Of a DNA stretch of 64,000 nucleotides, positions 32,941 through 44,130 are shown piece by piece; positions within the stretch are counted from its first letter, which is position 1; every line of letters begins with the position of its first letter. The notes beneath the pieces were generated by a model, which had not been told where the DNA came from, searched no databases, and saw only the letters and a program-made list of their open reading frames with translations. This stretch comes from Nematopogon swammerdamellus. Taxonomy: Eukaryota; Arthropoda; Insecta; Lepidoptera; Adelidae. The stretch lies in assembly GCA_946902875.1 (NCBI GenBank), contig OX336359.1:868001-932000 (forward strand), in the 5' to 3' direction. The position numbers and the translations under genes are program-made.

Positions 32941-33262
32941 TGAAATTGTCGGAAAAGTCGCAATTCTAGAAGGATGTTAAGAGTTTGTATTGGAGGAAAC
33001 GTCATAATTCTAGAAGAGTGTTATAGGATGAATTGCGGAAAACGTCGCATTTCTAAAAGGGTGTTGGAGCACGAATTGCGCGAAAAGTCGTAATTCTGGA
33101 AGCGGTTAGGGGATGAATTGCGGGAAACGTCGCAATTCTAGAAGGGTGTTAGACAATGAATTGCGGGAAACGTCGCAATTCTAGAAGGGTGTTAGACAAT
33201 AAATTGCGGGAAACGTCGCAATTCAAGAAGGGTGTCATAGGATGAGTTACGTAAAATGTCGC
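32941..33262. repeat. Degenerate tandem repeat, about 43-46 bp, about 7 copies
   Basis: Unit core gggaaacgtcgcaattctag followed by aagggtgttag. Central copies (33115-33225) are almost identical; outer ones are diverged. Confidence 0.85.
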
Positions 33263-33447
33263 AATCATGTTCCAATTCTCAAGATATTATCGCCGAAGAG
33301 AGTAAGAGATTCTGATTGATGACAACTGAAAGTGAACAATGTACTCGTATGAGGTCAGGGACCAATGTGTGGTCTGCGGAGATTGCTATTACGATCGGAT
33401 CCACAGTCTTATACAGCATGCTCCAATCTAATCTGATATTTTTTATG

Positions 33448-33565
33448 TAGGTAATCCGGTATGGGTGGCTGAATCAGAGGGGTAATGTCACATGCTCCGA
33501 CAACCGAATATTATCTCCGAGGAGGTAGGTGCCATATCGGAGACTTTCCTTTTTGGATTGCCGGT
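33448..33565 (-). mobile_element. SINE-F fragment
   Basis: tttatgtaggtaatccggta, gggtggctgaatcagagggg, gaggtaggtgccatatcgga. Confidence 0.65.
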
Positions 33566-33623
33566 CCTCTTAGTCCAAGTGCGTTAATGGCGGTGGCGGT
33601 GCATGGTGCGCCCCGATCGATAA

Positions 33624-33847
33624 CGTACGCCTCCAGTTGGTGGCGACGCACCCAGTCTGCTTAAACCTATTCCACTCCACGTACGCCTCCAGTTGGTGGC
33701 GACGCACCCAGTCTGCTTAAACCTATTCCACTCCACGTACGCCTCCAGTTGGTGGCGACGCACCCAGTCGGCTTAAACCTATTCCACTCCACGTACGCCT
33801 CCAGTTGGTGGCGACGCACCCAGTCTGCTTAAACCTACTCCACTCCA
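33624..33847. repeat. 56-bp minisatellite, four copies
   Basis: Unit starts cgtacgcctccagttggtgg and ends acctattccactcca. Copies begin at 33624, 33680, 33736 and 33792 with almost no differences, so it is young or homogenised. Confidence 0.95.
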
Positions 33848-33896
33848 CTCTCTCCTCCACAAACATTGTACTGGACGAAAAATATTGTAGTAACAG

Positions 33897-34078
33897 TGGT
33901 ACCGCACTTAATGAAAAGTCGGGGGTCAAAACGGCTACCTATATAAAATAGTTCGTATTTTCCGTTCAGTTCAGTGTAGCCGGCACGACCAAAGGGAATA
34001 AACGACGTGGCATCTAGTTCACTAATGTGCTATGTGCTGACATCACGAATGCTGTAGGTGAAGTAGTCAACCGTCAAA
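33897..34078 (+). mobile_element. SINE-A 3' part
   Basis: gtggtaccgcacttaatgaa, cagtgtagccggcacgacca, ending ggtgaagtagtcaaccgtca. Confidence 0.7.
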
Positions 34079-34582
34079 AACAATCCGGGTGGGATCTTTG
34101 AATTGGGCTAATACCCTACCGACTATATCTAGTACCACCCAGTGAAGTAAGTACATCAATTTCAAATCTAAACAATTATTGAACAACTCATGTTAAAATT
34201 ATTGAAAAACACTTTATTATTACCGAACGAGAAAGAAAACTTCGTTTTTTTTTTTATTTCATGCATCCACCGTTATGAGACATACTAACAACGACTTCAG
34301 AAGGGTTATTGTCGGTCGCGTAGTGCGTCTATTATGCCATTATACTATCACACGATGTGTTCATAAGGCTTGCACTTCACTAGATGCTATTTTGATTTTA
34401 CAGAGGAAGTTCAGAAAACTGCTTAAACCGGATTTTTTATGTGCTATTTCATTGTTAATTAATTTACTGCAACCAAAACTAAGTACACTAACAATTTTAT
34501 GATTCCAATAATAACTCACACTTTCTACACATAACTTTTACAAATTAACATAACTTTAACAAAATCCACTTCACACACACAC
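34079..34582. other. Spacer with an unassigned ORF
   Basis: ORF 34275-34502 (+, 75 codons) shows no recognisable domain. AT-rich otherwise. Confidence 0.35.
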
Positions 34583-34870
34583 CACACGCCGTATCCCGAC
34601 AATCGTGGTAAGCAGAGTAATCGGTTTTGTGCTGCAAGTACTCTGGTAAATTACAGCACAACACGAACCATCACTTTTAGCAAAGTATTCGAACAAGATA
34701 ACTATCAGGCAGCAAGTAAGGCACGAAGGCCCACCTGCTGCATGACTCGCTGGAAAGACCGTGCCAAGGTGAGAGGTGGCTAGTCTGTCGCCCTTATGCA
34801 CGGCATCTTGTCCTTATCCCTTAGTCGCCTTTTACGACATGCACGGGGAGATATGCAGTGGGGCTATTAT
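34583..34870 (+). mobile_element. SINE-B, near full length
   Basis: cgccgtatcccgacaatcgt, the hairpin with cagcacaacac, ccaaggtgagaggtggctag, ending cagtggggctatt. Confidence 0.75.
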
Positions 34871-34967
34871 TATTATCTTGTGCCCAGCGAAGATATGCAG
34901 ACTGGATAACCATAAACAGGGAGTAGACGAAGTAGGTAATAAAATTTTGAACGTTTTTATATTGCTT

Positions 34968-35165
34968 TTTTTTATGTACCTAATCCGAATTGGGTGTCTG
35001 AGTAGTGGGTGGGTGAGAAGTAGATGCCATATTATAGACTTTTCTTTAGATTGCTGGCTATACTGGACTAGAGAAGAACACAACTGAGGCTGCTATGCGG
35101 CTATTTTAGATCCAGTGCGGTGGTCAACCCAGTCAGTCGGCCACAATTTGAGCCTAACACCTATT
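34968..35165 (-). mobile_element. SINE-F body fragment
   Basis: tttttatgtacctaatccga, ttgctggctatactggacta, tttgagcctaacaccta. A SINE-A tail starts within 7 bp. Confidence 0.65.
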
Positions 35166-35171
35166 TTGTTT

Positions 35172-35341
35172 TATGGTAACTGACACGGTTGGCTACATCA
35201 CCTACAACATCCGTGATGTATAACACCGGGTGAACTAGGTGCCATGTCAGTGCTTCCATTCGGTCGTGCCGCCTACACTGAACTGGACAGAAAACACAAA
35301 CAATTTTACATAGCCGTTTTGACCGACGTTTTATTCAGTAG
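35172..35341 (-). mobile_element. SINE-A body fragment
   Basis: ttatggtaactgacacggtt, aactaggtgccatgtcagtg, gacgttttattcag. Confidence 0.75.
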
Positions 35342-35814
35342 TAAGGGGCAAGGGAATTGAATGACAAAAATTAAAGTACTTGCGAATGTTCAAGTGTTAA
35401 TATTTTTAAGTGCAACTTTATAGCATGGTTATAGCTCCGGGTGGATAGCGGGTTCTAGCACGCATGCAGTTTAGGGTCTTAGCTAAACGACACGCATCCT
35501 AAACGGCTGCGTCCTGTGGGCACAATTTCGCAGCACACTAGGCGATCCGCCCGCGACCCGTCTGCACCCGTTTGGACCCAGACACACCCGTCTCCATCTG
35601 CCAGGACCTACACTCGCCTCCGCCCGTCTAAGCCCGTCTGAAATTTCACAGAATTTTGGAGAAGGTAGGATTTAGCCATTCTTTTACAGTAAAATTTATC
35701 TGAGGCTTAGTTTGAGTTTACTATGTTTACATACTTGTTGTGTTTACATGTAAAGTTTGAGTTAAACTTTACATGTCACTAACTGACGTTCAGTCTCAGC
35801 GAATGACCTCAAGA
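35342..35814. other. Spacer with CCCGTCT-rich stretch and a hairpin
   Basis: 35560-35642 repeats cccgtct and variants (cccgtctgcacccgtttgga, cgcccgtctaagcccgtctg). A perfect hairpin acatgtaaagttt / aaactttacatgt lies at about 35746-35777. No gene seen. Confidence 0.5.
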
Positions 35815-36130
35815 TTCAGATTCAGATTCAGATATTTATTTGGCCATAAAGAACACACAACATTATCAATATTTCATTGAGACATATGCATATTCAGTAT
35901 GGTTCGTCATCATTTGTTTTTTGTCATATATATCCCGTTCAGCAATGCTATCTATAAGGAAGAACCGGGTAAGAAATGTTATAGAGCTTTTTTTTAAATA
36001 TAAATTACATAATAAGTTTGATTTACTTATGTTAATTAATGTTACTATGTCTAAGTAAAAGAGAAAATATAAGATAGTAAAATACAAAGAACATAGGGTT
36101 CAGTCAAGTCATTATAATATAATTTGAGTT
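35815..36130 (-). mobile_element. LINE 3' end with (TTCAGA)n tail
   Basis: agattcagattcagattcag then tttatttggccataaagaac; minus-strand counterpart of 12680-12832. Confidence 0.6.
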
Positions 36131-36394
36131 TATACATATGAAGAATAATTAGGATCATCATGAGTCAGCAGAATTTTTATTTACAATAATAAGAAAGAAA
36201 TTCACTGAACCTCTAAAATGGATTGTCTAAGAGAAATATTTTCAGCTGACTCTGGAACACATTGTCACTATTTATTGATAAAAAAAAATTGAGGAACATT
36301 TTCGTACAACTTAACTGCAAAAACACAGTCATTCATAGTTCGAGACACATACATTGATAGCTTATGCACTTTGCATTTTATGTATTGTATAAAA

Positions 36395-36660
36395 TATACA
36401 GGGTGTCCCAGAAACCGACGATAATCCTTTGACAGCTGATAGGGCTGTTAGTTACCTCTCAGAATATCTAATTTTTCGGTTTATCAAAAATGGCTTAGTT
36501 TTTGAGATATTGTCATTTTTGTAAAAATCCAAAATTTTCTCCCTCAGCTCATTTTTTGAAATGCCACAAGTAGGTACAAATGCAAGATTTTCTTAAATCA
36601 AGTTTTTGTCAAATATTCATGAAAAGTAAGGCTATCACACGGTTGATATCGATATAATTG
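36395..36660. mobile_element. Probable non-autonomous DNA element end
   Basis: Starts tatacagggtgtcccagaaa; the tacagggtgt start and the interior ctcagctcattttttgaaat are in the style of insect TA-target MITEs. The other end was not located. Confidence 0.4.
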
Positions 36661-36999
36661 ATTTTTTCATGTTTAATCCTGCTTAGCTGAAAAAGGACTA
36701 GCTATAGTTACTATTACTATTAGTTAGCGTCTATGAATGTATTTAAGATAAATTTAAACAAACTTCTCCTTTCCTTACCGAAGTAAATGCAATTTATATT
36801 ACATAAGTACATATCTTTACTCCCCTTCTCTTACTCTCCTGTCATTCAGTTGATTGTGTTGCACAACGGTACCACCGATTAATGTACATAATAATATGTA
36901 AGTTTATTATATACATATATATGCTTATTAAAGTATCTATGTAGTATTCGTACGTAGTTTATCATACATATTTCTTTAATCTAACACATTGTCACAAAC
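36661..36999. other. Spacer, nothing recognised
   Basis: AT-rich, no feature supported. Confidence 0.4.
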
Positions 37000-37110
37000 T
37001 ATTCTTGTTCGCCTGCAGGTACTTCTCCCACATCCCAAAGGTTAGTTAATTAAGCTCGCCTGTTGTACCTAATTTTGATAAATTGGTGTTCAATAAAGAA
37101 TATATACATA
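37000..37110 (+). mobile_element. LINE-H 3' end
   Basis: cacatcccaaaggttagtta and ttcaataaagaatatataca mirror the 8700-8800 LINE-H 3' UTR. Confidence 0.6.
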
Positions 37111-37739
37111 CATATACATACTAACTTGGTATAGTTACTAACATACTCAAATTCAAATTCTTTATTTTACTTTTTGGCCATACAGAGATAGCATAGTAAA
37201 CATGTGATATACTCGTAAATGAATTATTTTAAACATCAAATACAAAATCTAAATAAACATTATTTTAAATATAGCATCAGTCATAAACATTTATATTTAA
37301 AGGGTCAAGTCAGAAGTTATAAAATCACACAATATGGAGTTTATTGTGAATTAGTAACACTAAACTCGGTGCATACATGGCCGGCGGCGGCGGCCGACTG
37401 GGAGAGGACGGCCGTCGATCGCTGTTCTTTCTGTATTACATTACTGGCTGAAGGAGGAACAAGTTTAAAAGTTCCCCAACCTTACACCGTAATTCCTCGC
37501 CTTATCCGTAGCGAGAAAGTCGAGTGGACGCAGACAAAGGCCACTTCGACGATGAGATCCTTCCTCTATACAGGCTTAGATAAATGCATAGACACGTATG
37601 CGCTTGTGTGTGTGGGGGGGTCGGTAAATCAATGCCTCATGCAGGGAAAAAATCGGTGCATTGCGCACATTGCTCGACGGTAGGGTCTTTGCAGATACGG
37701 ATGTGTGTTTTCAAAGTAATTTTGAAATATTTATATTAT
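37111..37739 (+). other. Unassigned ORF region
   Basis: A 154-codon frame at 37219-37683 has no recognisable domain. Its first third overlaps repeat-like AT-rich DNA (37140-37280), and 37380-37400 holds ggcggcggcggccg. It was not called as a gene. Confidence 0.25.
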
Positions 37740-38040
37740 CCGCGATCTAGAACCACTGCAACTCCGTAGGGATGTCGGCTCCCTAAGTATGTTCTATCGT
37801 TTATTCCATGGGGAGTGCTTGGGGGAGCTGTTTAACGCGACCTCGCCGTCCCCTTTCCACCTCCGCATCACGCGCACTGGGCACGGATTGCATCCATACA
37901 CGCTGGACTTACCGCGAATGCGTACCAATCGGTTCTGCAGATCTTTCCTCTATAGAACCGATAAACTCTGGAACGCTCTCCCTGCCCATATATTTTTCCC
38001 CAAGTACAGTCTCGGGTTCTTCAAGAGGGGCGTGAATGTA
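37740..38040 (+). pseudogene. LINE-C RT C-terminal remnant
   Basis: Encodes FYRLFHGECLGELFNATSPS, RMRTNRFCRSFLYRTDKLWN and ALPAHIFFPKYSLGFFKRGV over about 90 codons. Truncated at both ends, with no RT core. Confidence 0.85.
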
Positions 38041-38189
38041 ATGGGAGATTTCACCACCTCCAGTTAATTCTTGACTAATAGTTATTAATTGGATAAAGTT
38101 ACATTTCTCTAAACAGTTGATAGAAATTAACCGGCAGCTGCATTTGGTGTGTGTACGCTACGTACAGCGAAATGTGATTAAATCGCAAT

Positions 38190-38312
38190 TCAGGGAAGTC
38201 TCCGGTATGGCACCTACCTTTTCGGAGGTGATATTGGCTGGTCGGAGCATGAGCTTTGGCCCCTCCGACTCAGCCACCCATAACGGATTACATAAAAAAA
38301 ATAAAAAAAATC
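38190..38312 (+). mobile_element. SINE-F 3' end
   Basis: ccggtatggcacctaccttt to cagccacccataacggatta and an A-rich tail. The last 30 bp resemble the LINE-D 3' end. Confidence 0.75.
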
Positions 38313-39021
38313 GCCCATAAATCAGAACTTTATAACTTCAATCCATATTTCAAGAGGTACATGTGCGCTTCTGACTTCATATAATATGACAGACAGACAT
38401 ACTGTTGCAGCTGAGTGCACGATGCACGGAACACTAAGCAGCTACGCTTTCCAGCTACCATACATAGCAGCTTAGCAATCCTTTATTTATTGAACGATAC
38501 AAAAGTATGGAGGAGGCTTGTGATACTTTGTTATGTTTTAGTCGAACATCCAAAGGTGGATAAACAATATACTAATAAAAGAGTATGTCCGTCGGATTGT
38601 CACACACAGCTCATCCTTTATATGTTTCTTGGATATTGGCTGAAATCATAAATCTCGCTCGCTCGCTCGTAGTAAACTAAGAATGAGTTAAGTAGTGTAA
38701 TAACAATAATTGGTAACAACGCAAAGAGTTACTGCGTTACTTAGGTATGTGTATCGACAACACAATGTGAGGTTATCTGAATACGTACAAGTTGACGCAG
38801 AAATACGTTTGAAAAAGCGTGAATATGAATAATGTTTAAGAAAATCTTGCTTGATCTTCCTCATCCATCCAGTAATGAAATTGTTGCTATGATGATGGCG
38901 GGTAATACCAAAGGGTCCTGGTTGAAACGCGTCGCGCGACTGATACTGTTAAAGTACTGTTTTATTTCACGGCTTTTCGTATTAATCGCACATGTGTATT
39001 ATAACAACCATATACAATGAG
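38313..39021. other. Spacer, nothing firm
   Basis: Short ORFs (38415-38651, 38832-39020) without recognisable motifs. ctcgctcgctcgctcgt at about 38655. Confidence 0.35.
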
Positions 39022-39090
39022 GATGGGCCATATGTTAGTCCTGAAACGCCAAGCCACATAGCTCGAAGAGCGACCCTTATTGAAACCATT
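39022..39090 (+). mobile_element. Penelope-like 3' end fragment
   Basis: aatgaggatgggccatatgt, cctgaaacgccaagccacat, agctcgaagag matches the tail of the elements at 46.7 and 47.9 kb. Confidence 0.55.
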
Positions 39091-39819
39091 AAAGTTTAAT
39101 TCATTGTTTGATATTTTCAATTCTTTGCTATCTAACGGCCATACCTCATATTATAGTACTCAGTAGGAAATAATTAACAATTTCTAATGTAGATAAGAGA
39201 TAGAAAAATACTTCCAGAATCCTAATTCTTTACCTTTATACTCTTCAAATCTTCCAACGCTTGACTAGGTACGATTTGTACTTGTATTATAATTTTTATT
39301 AAGTCATTAACAACCTGATCATTTAAGTATATGTTAATATTATTATTTTTTATTTTTTGACAACCATACTACATTGTAGTGTGCGTAATAATGTACTAAC
39401 ATTATTGAATTAATACAAATTACCAATCAAGTGTCAGTAAAATTGTTAATCTTGCTCTCAAGCGTTATTTCCATAAACTGTAAGCGATGTTATTATGTGG
39501 ATAGTCACTAAAATACTCGTAATTATATTTATGAAAAAAAAACTACAATGATAATTGTCTTGCCGATTCTTCTTCGTGTCTGTAATCGAAGCGGATAGAA
39601 CAAATTATGACAAGTTCGAGTGCAGTCTGTCTACCATAACAATGCTCAATAAAACATAAACAGTGAACAATCCAAGCCCTTTCCACATTAGCTTATCCCA
39701 CAATTCTCTCTCGAATGTCGAAGCTTCACAAGAATGTTAAGGGTCGTATAGTAGCATCTTCTATTCGCGACATTGTATAGCCACTAGTATGTATCCACTA
39801 GAACCACAATTTTATTAGG
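39091..39819. other. Spacer, nothing recognised
   Basis: AT-rich, no supported feature. Confidence 0.4.
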
Positions 39820-40069
39820 GTTCCGTATCCATACGGAAGCCATTAATTAATAAATTAATTAATTAAATTACTAAGCGTACGACGTCTGTCTGTCTGTCTG
39901 TTCGTATATCCGTCCGTCCGTCCGTCCCAGGGCTGTATCTTTGGAACCGTAATAGGTAGCCGGTTGAAATTTTCACAGAATTTTTTTTTATTACGGTAGA
40001 TATCCTAACAAAAATAAAAAAATATTAAAGTAAAACATTAAGGGGGTCCCCATACAAGAAACGTGCATT
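39820..40069. mobile_element. SINE-G fragment
   Basis: agggttccgtatccatacgg, a ctgtctgtctgt and gtccgtccgtccgt tract, aaccgtaataggtagccggt. A SINE-F copy is inserted directly after it. Confidence 0.7.
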
Positions 40070-40490
40070 TTTTTTTTATGTAATCCGGTATTGGTGGCTG
40101 AGTTGGAGGGGCTAAAGCGCATGCTCCGACCAGCCAATATCACTTCCGAGAAGGTAGGTGCCATACCGGAGACTTTCCTGGATTGCTGGCTATACTGGAC
40201 TAGAGGAGAACACAACCGAGGCTGCTATGCGGCCATCTTACATCCAGTACGGTGGTACCAACCCAGTCGGCTACAATTTGAGCCTACCACCTAGTAAGGG
40301 GCAAGGGAAGGGACCTACAGTTTTACACCGGTTCCGAACGGTGAAGCAGCAGGTGTGGGTATGCACGTAAATTTTTTCGTTAGAAAAAACTCATTGGTAC
40401 ACGCCGACGGGATTCGAACCGCGGACCTCTCGCATGAGAAGCTGATGCCCAAACCACTCGGCCACCCGCCGCTTGAGCGGATTATAGCAT
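40070..40490 (-). mobile_element. SINE-F, complete with tRNA-like head
   Basis: Read on the minus strand: head at 40486-40400 (gggtggccgagtggtttggg, gcggttcgaatcccgtcggc), then the body (gtgtaaaactgtaggtccct, ctactaggtggtaggct-like) and the tail ending with ggattacataaaaaaaaa. Confidence 0.85.
40400..40486 (-). other. tRNA-Ser/Leu-like SINE promoter head
   Basis: A box tggccgagtgg and B box ggttcgaatcccg are spaced as in class II tRNAs, with a long variable region. It is the pol III promoter of the SINE rather than a tRNA gene: no separate terminator, and the body follows directly. Confidence 0.75.
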
Positions 40491-40892
40491 TATAATATTT
40501 TAAATACATTGCAAACGGACAAAGATAGACTGATATGGATTTTTGTAAAGATTTTTTTTTTACTGGACGCAAACCCTTTGGGCGTGAGTAAAACTAGAAC
40601 TTTACCGATTTTGTTTTCTCTTGCCCAGTTTACGACATTTTGTTTGTGCGATGTTTGCTTCGTGCTTTCACAGCAATTCAAAGTAATGTTATTTTATGTA
40701 ACCTGATATTAGTTAGGTATACCTCGATATACCTCGGCCAGTACAACCGTCACGACAGGCCACTTGTAATAATATTGTTTGTTTGTTATTTCTCTATCCT
40801 ACATATTATGTTTACCGATTTACCTTTGGCTGTAATATTAGTTATTTGAATTAAAAAATAAAATTATACTTTGAACTAGATGTCTGTGTTTG
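40491..40892. other. Spacer, nothing recognised
   Basis: ORFs in both strands overlap and show no known motif. Confidence 0.4.
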
Positions 40893-40985
40893 GCTTTGGT
40901 CATGCCGGCTACACTGAACTGTACGAAAAGCACGAACTATTTTCATAGCAATTTCGCCCGACCTTGAGTGCGGTTATACCAATCT
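40893..40985 (-). mobile_element. SINE-A fragment
   Basis: gtcatgccggctacactgaa, acgaactattttcatagc, gagtgcggttatacc. Confidence 0.65.
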
Positions 40986-41019
40986 AGATGAGTAAACTTT
41001 GTACATACAGTTTAACATG

Positions 41020-41190
41020 ACTAGTGCAGCTGGGGTTTTTCAAAAGAGGAGCGAAAAGGCTCCTGTCAGGCGGGCATGGCATTCGCAATCCATGCTGCCC
41101 ATTCAGAATGCCCATGGGCATTGTTAGACACCTGCTACTCATAGGATCAGAATGCTCATTAGTGTAACAATAAAAAAAAATCACTTTTTT
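41020..41190 (+). mobile_element. LINE-C 3' end
   Basis: ggggtttttcaaaagaggag, caggcgggcatggcattcgc, atgcccatgggcattgttag, ending aataaaaaaaaatcac. Confidence 0.7.
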
Positions 41191-41459
41191 GTCATGAATT
41201 GCTGCATCTGTCATAACTCATAAATGAGCACATGCGTGTCTAGACAGTGGCAAACATTTTTGTAAAGTAGATTACGTGCACATTGAAAAAAATTCCAGCG
41301 ATGTTTCTTGTCAGTTCTTCTTCGCCGTGATAATCGAACTGGCGGAATGTTACAATGTAAATATGACAAATTTGAGCGCAGTGTACTGCCAGTATGATAA
41401 ATAAACAATAAACAATGCTACAGTCGCGCGTTCTATGAAAAAATATTTTTGAAACATTC

Positions 41460-41645
41460 AAATCAAATCAAATCAAAAAACGTTTATTGCACATAATTGT
41501 TGTACAGAAGGTAGGACTTAATGCCTATGGCATTTTCCACCAGCCTACCCTTATTTACATATAGAACCAGGGTAGGTGCAACAAGACAAGGTAAACAAAA
41601 CAAAGTCTTATAAAATAGAAAATAGAAGGACAAATAGTATATATC
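41460..41645 (-). mobile_element. LINE-H-like 3' end
   Basis: aatcaaatcaaatcaaaaaa is the simple tail; cgtttattgcacataattgt and taatgcctatggcattttcc follow. Confidence 0.55.
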
Positions 41646-41819
41646 TATATATATAATGCATATAATACACATATATTATTCAAAACATTCAATCAGAATT
41701 ACGAAGCAACTCATTTCACACTCACACACACGTCACACTCACGACGGAAAATCCATTATTCTATTAAGCTTGTAATGAACTAATGAATGACGCACACTCC
41801 ATGAAATATTTATGAAAAT

Positions 41820-41962
41820 TATCGTATTTTCTGTTTCGTTCAGTGTAGCCGACACGACAAAAAAAAGATGCCCTGGTATGGCACCTAGGTCTGACAGCAA
41901 AATGGTGTAATGTGTTGACATCACGTGTGCAGCTGATGATGAAACCAATCGTGTCTAGTTAC
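41820..41962 (+). mobile_element. SINE-A 3' part, diverged
   Basis: gtttcgttcagtgtagccga, ggcacctaggtctgacagca, ccaatcgtgtctagtt. Confidence 0.6.
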
Positions 41963-42059
41963 ATACAATTTTATGATCTAGGTAATTTATACACTCGCTG
42001 GTTTGAAGTCGGTTAAAAGGAGATCTGCAAATTCCAACAATCCTACTGAATTGCCAATC

Positions 42060-42480
42060 CTATAGAGCGCTAGCCGTATAGAGCGCTGACCGTATATAGC
42101 GCTGGCCGCACAGAGCGCTGGACGTACAGAGCGCTGGCCGCACAGAGCGCTGGCCGCACAGAGCGCTGGCCGCACAGAGCGCTGGCCGCACAGAGAGCTG
42201 GCCGTACAGAGCGCTGGCCGCACAGAGAGCTGGCCGCACAGAGCGCTGGCCGCACAGAGCGCTGGCCGCACAGAGCGCTGGCCGCACAGAGCGCTGGCCG
42301 CACAGAGCGCTGGCCGCACAGAGCGCTGGCCGCACAGAGCGCTGGCCGCACAGAGAGCTGGCCGTACAGAGCGCTGGCCGCACAGAGAGCTGGCCGTACA
42401 GAGCGCTGGCCGCACAGAGAGCTGGCCGTACAGAGCGCTGGCCGTACACAGCGCTGGCAGTATAGAGCGCTAGCCGTATA
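42060..42480. repeat. 16-bp minisatellite, about 26 copies
   Basis: Unit gagcgctggccgcaca with variants (cgtaca, agagagctgg). All three minus-strand frames stay open across it because the unit and its variants contain no stop codon, giving predicted 'proteins' with a 16-residue repeat. It should not be called as a gene. Confidence 0.95.
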
Positions 42481-42894
42481 GAGTTCCAGCTCCAGCAGTG
42501 CTAGCCCTATAGAAGACCGAGCCTACCTATTGGTAGCAGTTCATTTAGAAATGTAGAAATTATTTGAACAGGCTCCCCACTCCACAATGCATGGTCGCAT
42601 CTCTATAGGCTCGCTAAGTGCACATCCTACAAGTTACAATGCGACGCTCTTTTTACCCGACTACGTGAAAGTGTGCGAAGGATATATTTCTATTCCAAAA
42701 TAAAAGTAGGAATACATTGGAAAACAATTTAGCTATCTACCTCAGTCATTTATTCTTACGTAGTATTATTACTTATATAAATTTATTTATATTTTTCAGG
42801 CTTTAACAAATCCCTATATTTTAAATAAAAAATCGTCACATCTTATCTTTGCCACTACCTACATTCCTTTATTAACACATTACACACACACACA
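42481..42894. other. Spacer, nothing recognised
   Basis: No supported feature beyond a cacacacacacac run at about 42884-42898. Confidence 0.4.
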
Positions 42895-43030
42895 CACACC
42901 TAAAGGTTGGCTGTAAGAAATATCTTCAAGGCATAAGTCCGACTTTGCACCTCATATACCTCTATCCATTGTGTTAATACTTATGAAATATTTGTGGTGC
43001 AATAAAGAATTTTCTATCTACATAATATCT
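42895..43030 (+). mobile_element. LINE 3' end with (TATC)n tail
   Basis: taaaggttggctgtaagaaa, gtgcaataaagaattttcta, then tctatctatc. Opposite orientation to 7938-8270. Confidence 0.6.
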
Positions 43031-44130
43031 ATCTATCAAATTCAGCAGTTCCCCTACGAAAGCTGGTAACAATCCGTGCAGGTTTTTCGCTCCCTTTGTT
43101 CCTGTGGACGACGGGACGGTGCCATTTGGAACTAGGAAGGCTCTATATCGGCAGGTATTCACGAGGGCTTACAGATGAGTGAGCCTTTTCAGCCCCTGAA
43201 TCACACTTGATCTATAGATATACTCGCGTTCGAATTTATAGATACCTAGTTTAGTAGGAGAACGTTATGAAAAAATCCACTTTATGCTAGGTCGTGCAGT
43301 TACTTAATAAAAAACTAAATTTCGTGCTATTTCAAAATAATAAACACAATTTTAATGCTCCAAGATTATAGAGAAAACTAGCTCGATTTAAAAGCAAATA
43401 TCATAATAAACGATCGCTTCTCTTATATTCTCTATATTGTCTGGCTCCCTCGCCCTTCCTTCCCCTCCCTCCCCTCTTTCCCTCTCTCGCCTCCTCCCCT
43501 CCTACCCCCTCCTCTCCCCTCTCCATCAGGCGCTATAATTCGACAGTAATTTCCGATCATACTATACTTTATTTGATACTGCTCGCTATTGATATTTTGC
43601 GTGATGGTATATAGCCTATAGAAACTCTCAAGAAATACTCTTTACAATAGTGCGAACCGCATTAAAATCTGTTTAGTTCCGAATTTTAACTCAAACATAC
43701 CATACAGACAAACGTTTCCTTTTATAAGAAGTAGAGAAGATAAAGATTATTGTGTACTGACTGTACACTACTTTACTTTACTGCGACTTTGCTCGCGGTA
43801 AAGTAAAGATTGGTTGGATGGCAAGGAATAAAGGATGCAAGTTCCTTATCTGTGTGTATATAAGAATTCATATAAGTATTAATTAGTATATACCATGAAA
43901 TAATGTTTTAAATGACTCAGTAATACTTTCACGCGTCGCTCTGCACTTAATGTGCAACTCTAGACGAACTCGCATTCCCAAGTAATGCCAACAAATATAA
44001 TTACTTAACGCACCACGTGATCTGAGGGGCGAAGTGCACAGTGCATCATTCCATACAACCTGTGTGAGGTATTCCACTCACGAACTTAACCTCTTGCGCA
44101 ATTCCACAAGCATCAGTCCTTGTTAAACAT
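43031..44130. other. Spacer with a hairpin and a CT-rich tract
   Basis: 43440-43520 is almost pure CT (ctcccctctttccctctctc). Hairpin ctttactttac / gtaaagtaaag at 43771-43808 with a GC-rich loop. A minus ORF (43162-42974) has no known motif. Confidence 0.45.

Noticed and set aside
32941..33262. CRISPR-like array
   Set aside because: Units are contiguous without unique spacers, and the genome is clearly eukaryotic.
37219..37683. 154-codon plus-strand frame as a host gene
   Set aside because: No domain, no splice sites, begins in repeat-like AT-rich DNA; kept only as an unassigned region.
40400..40486. Functional tRNA-Ser/Leu gene
   Set aside because: It leads straight into a SINE body and sits in a repeat with many headless copies; best explained as the SINE promoter.
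42060..42449. Overlapping open frames of 93-142 codons with a 16-residue repeat
   Set aside because: All three frames are open because the 16-bp minisatellite has no stop; no start context, splice sites or domain.
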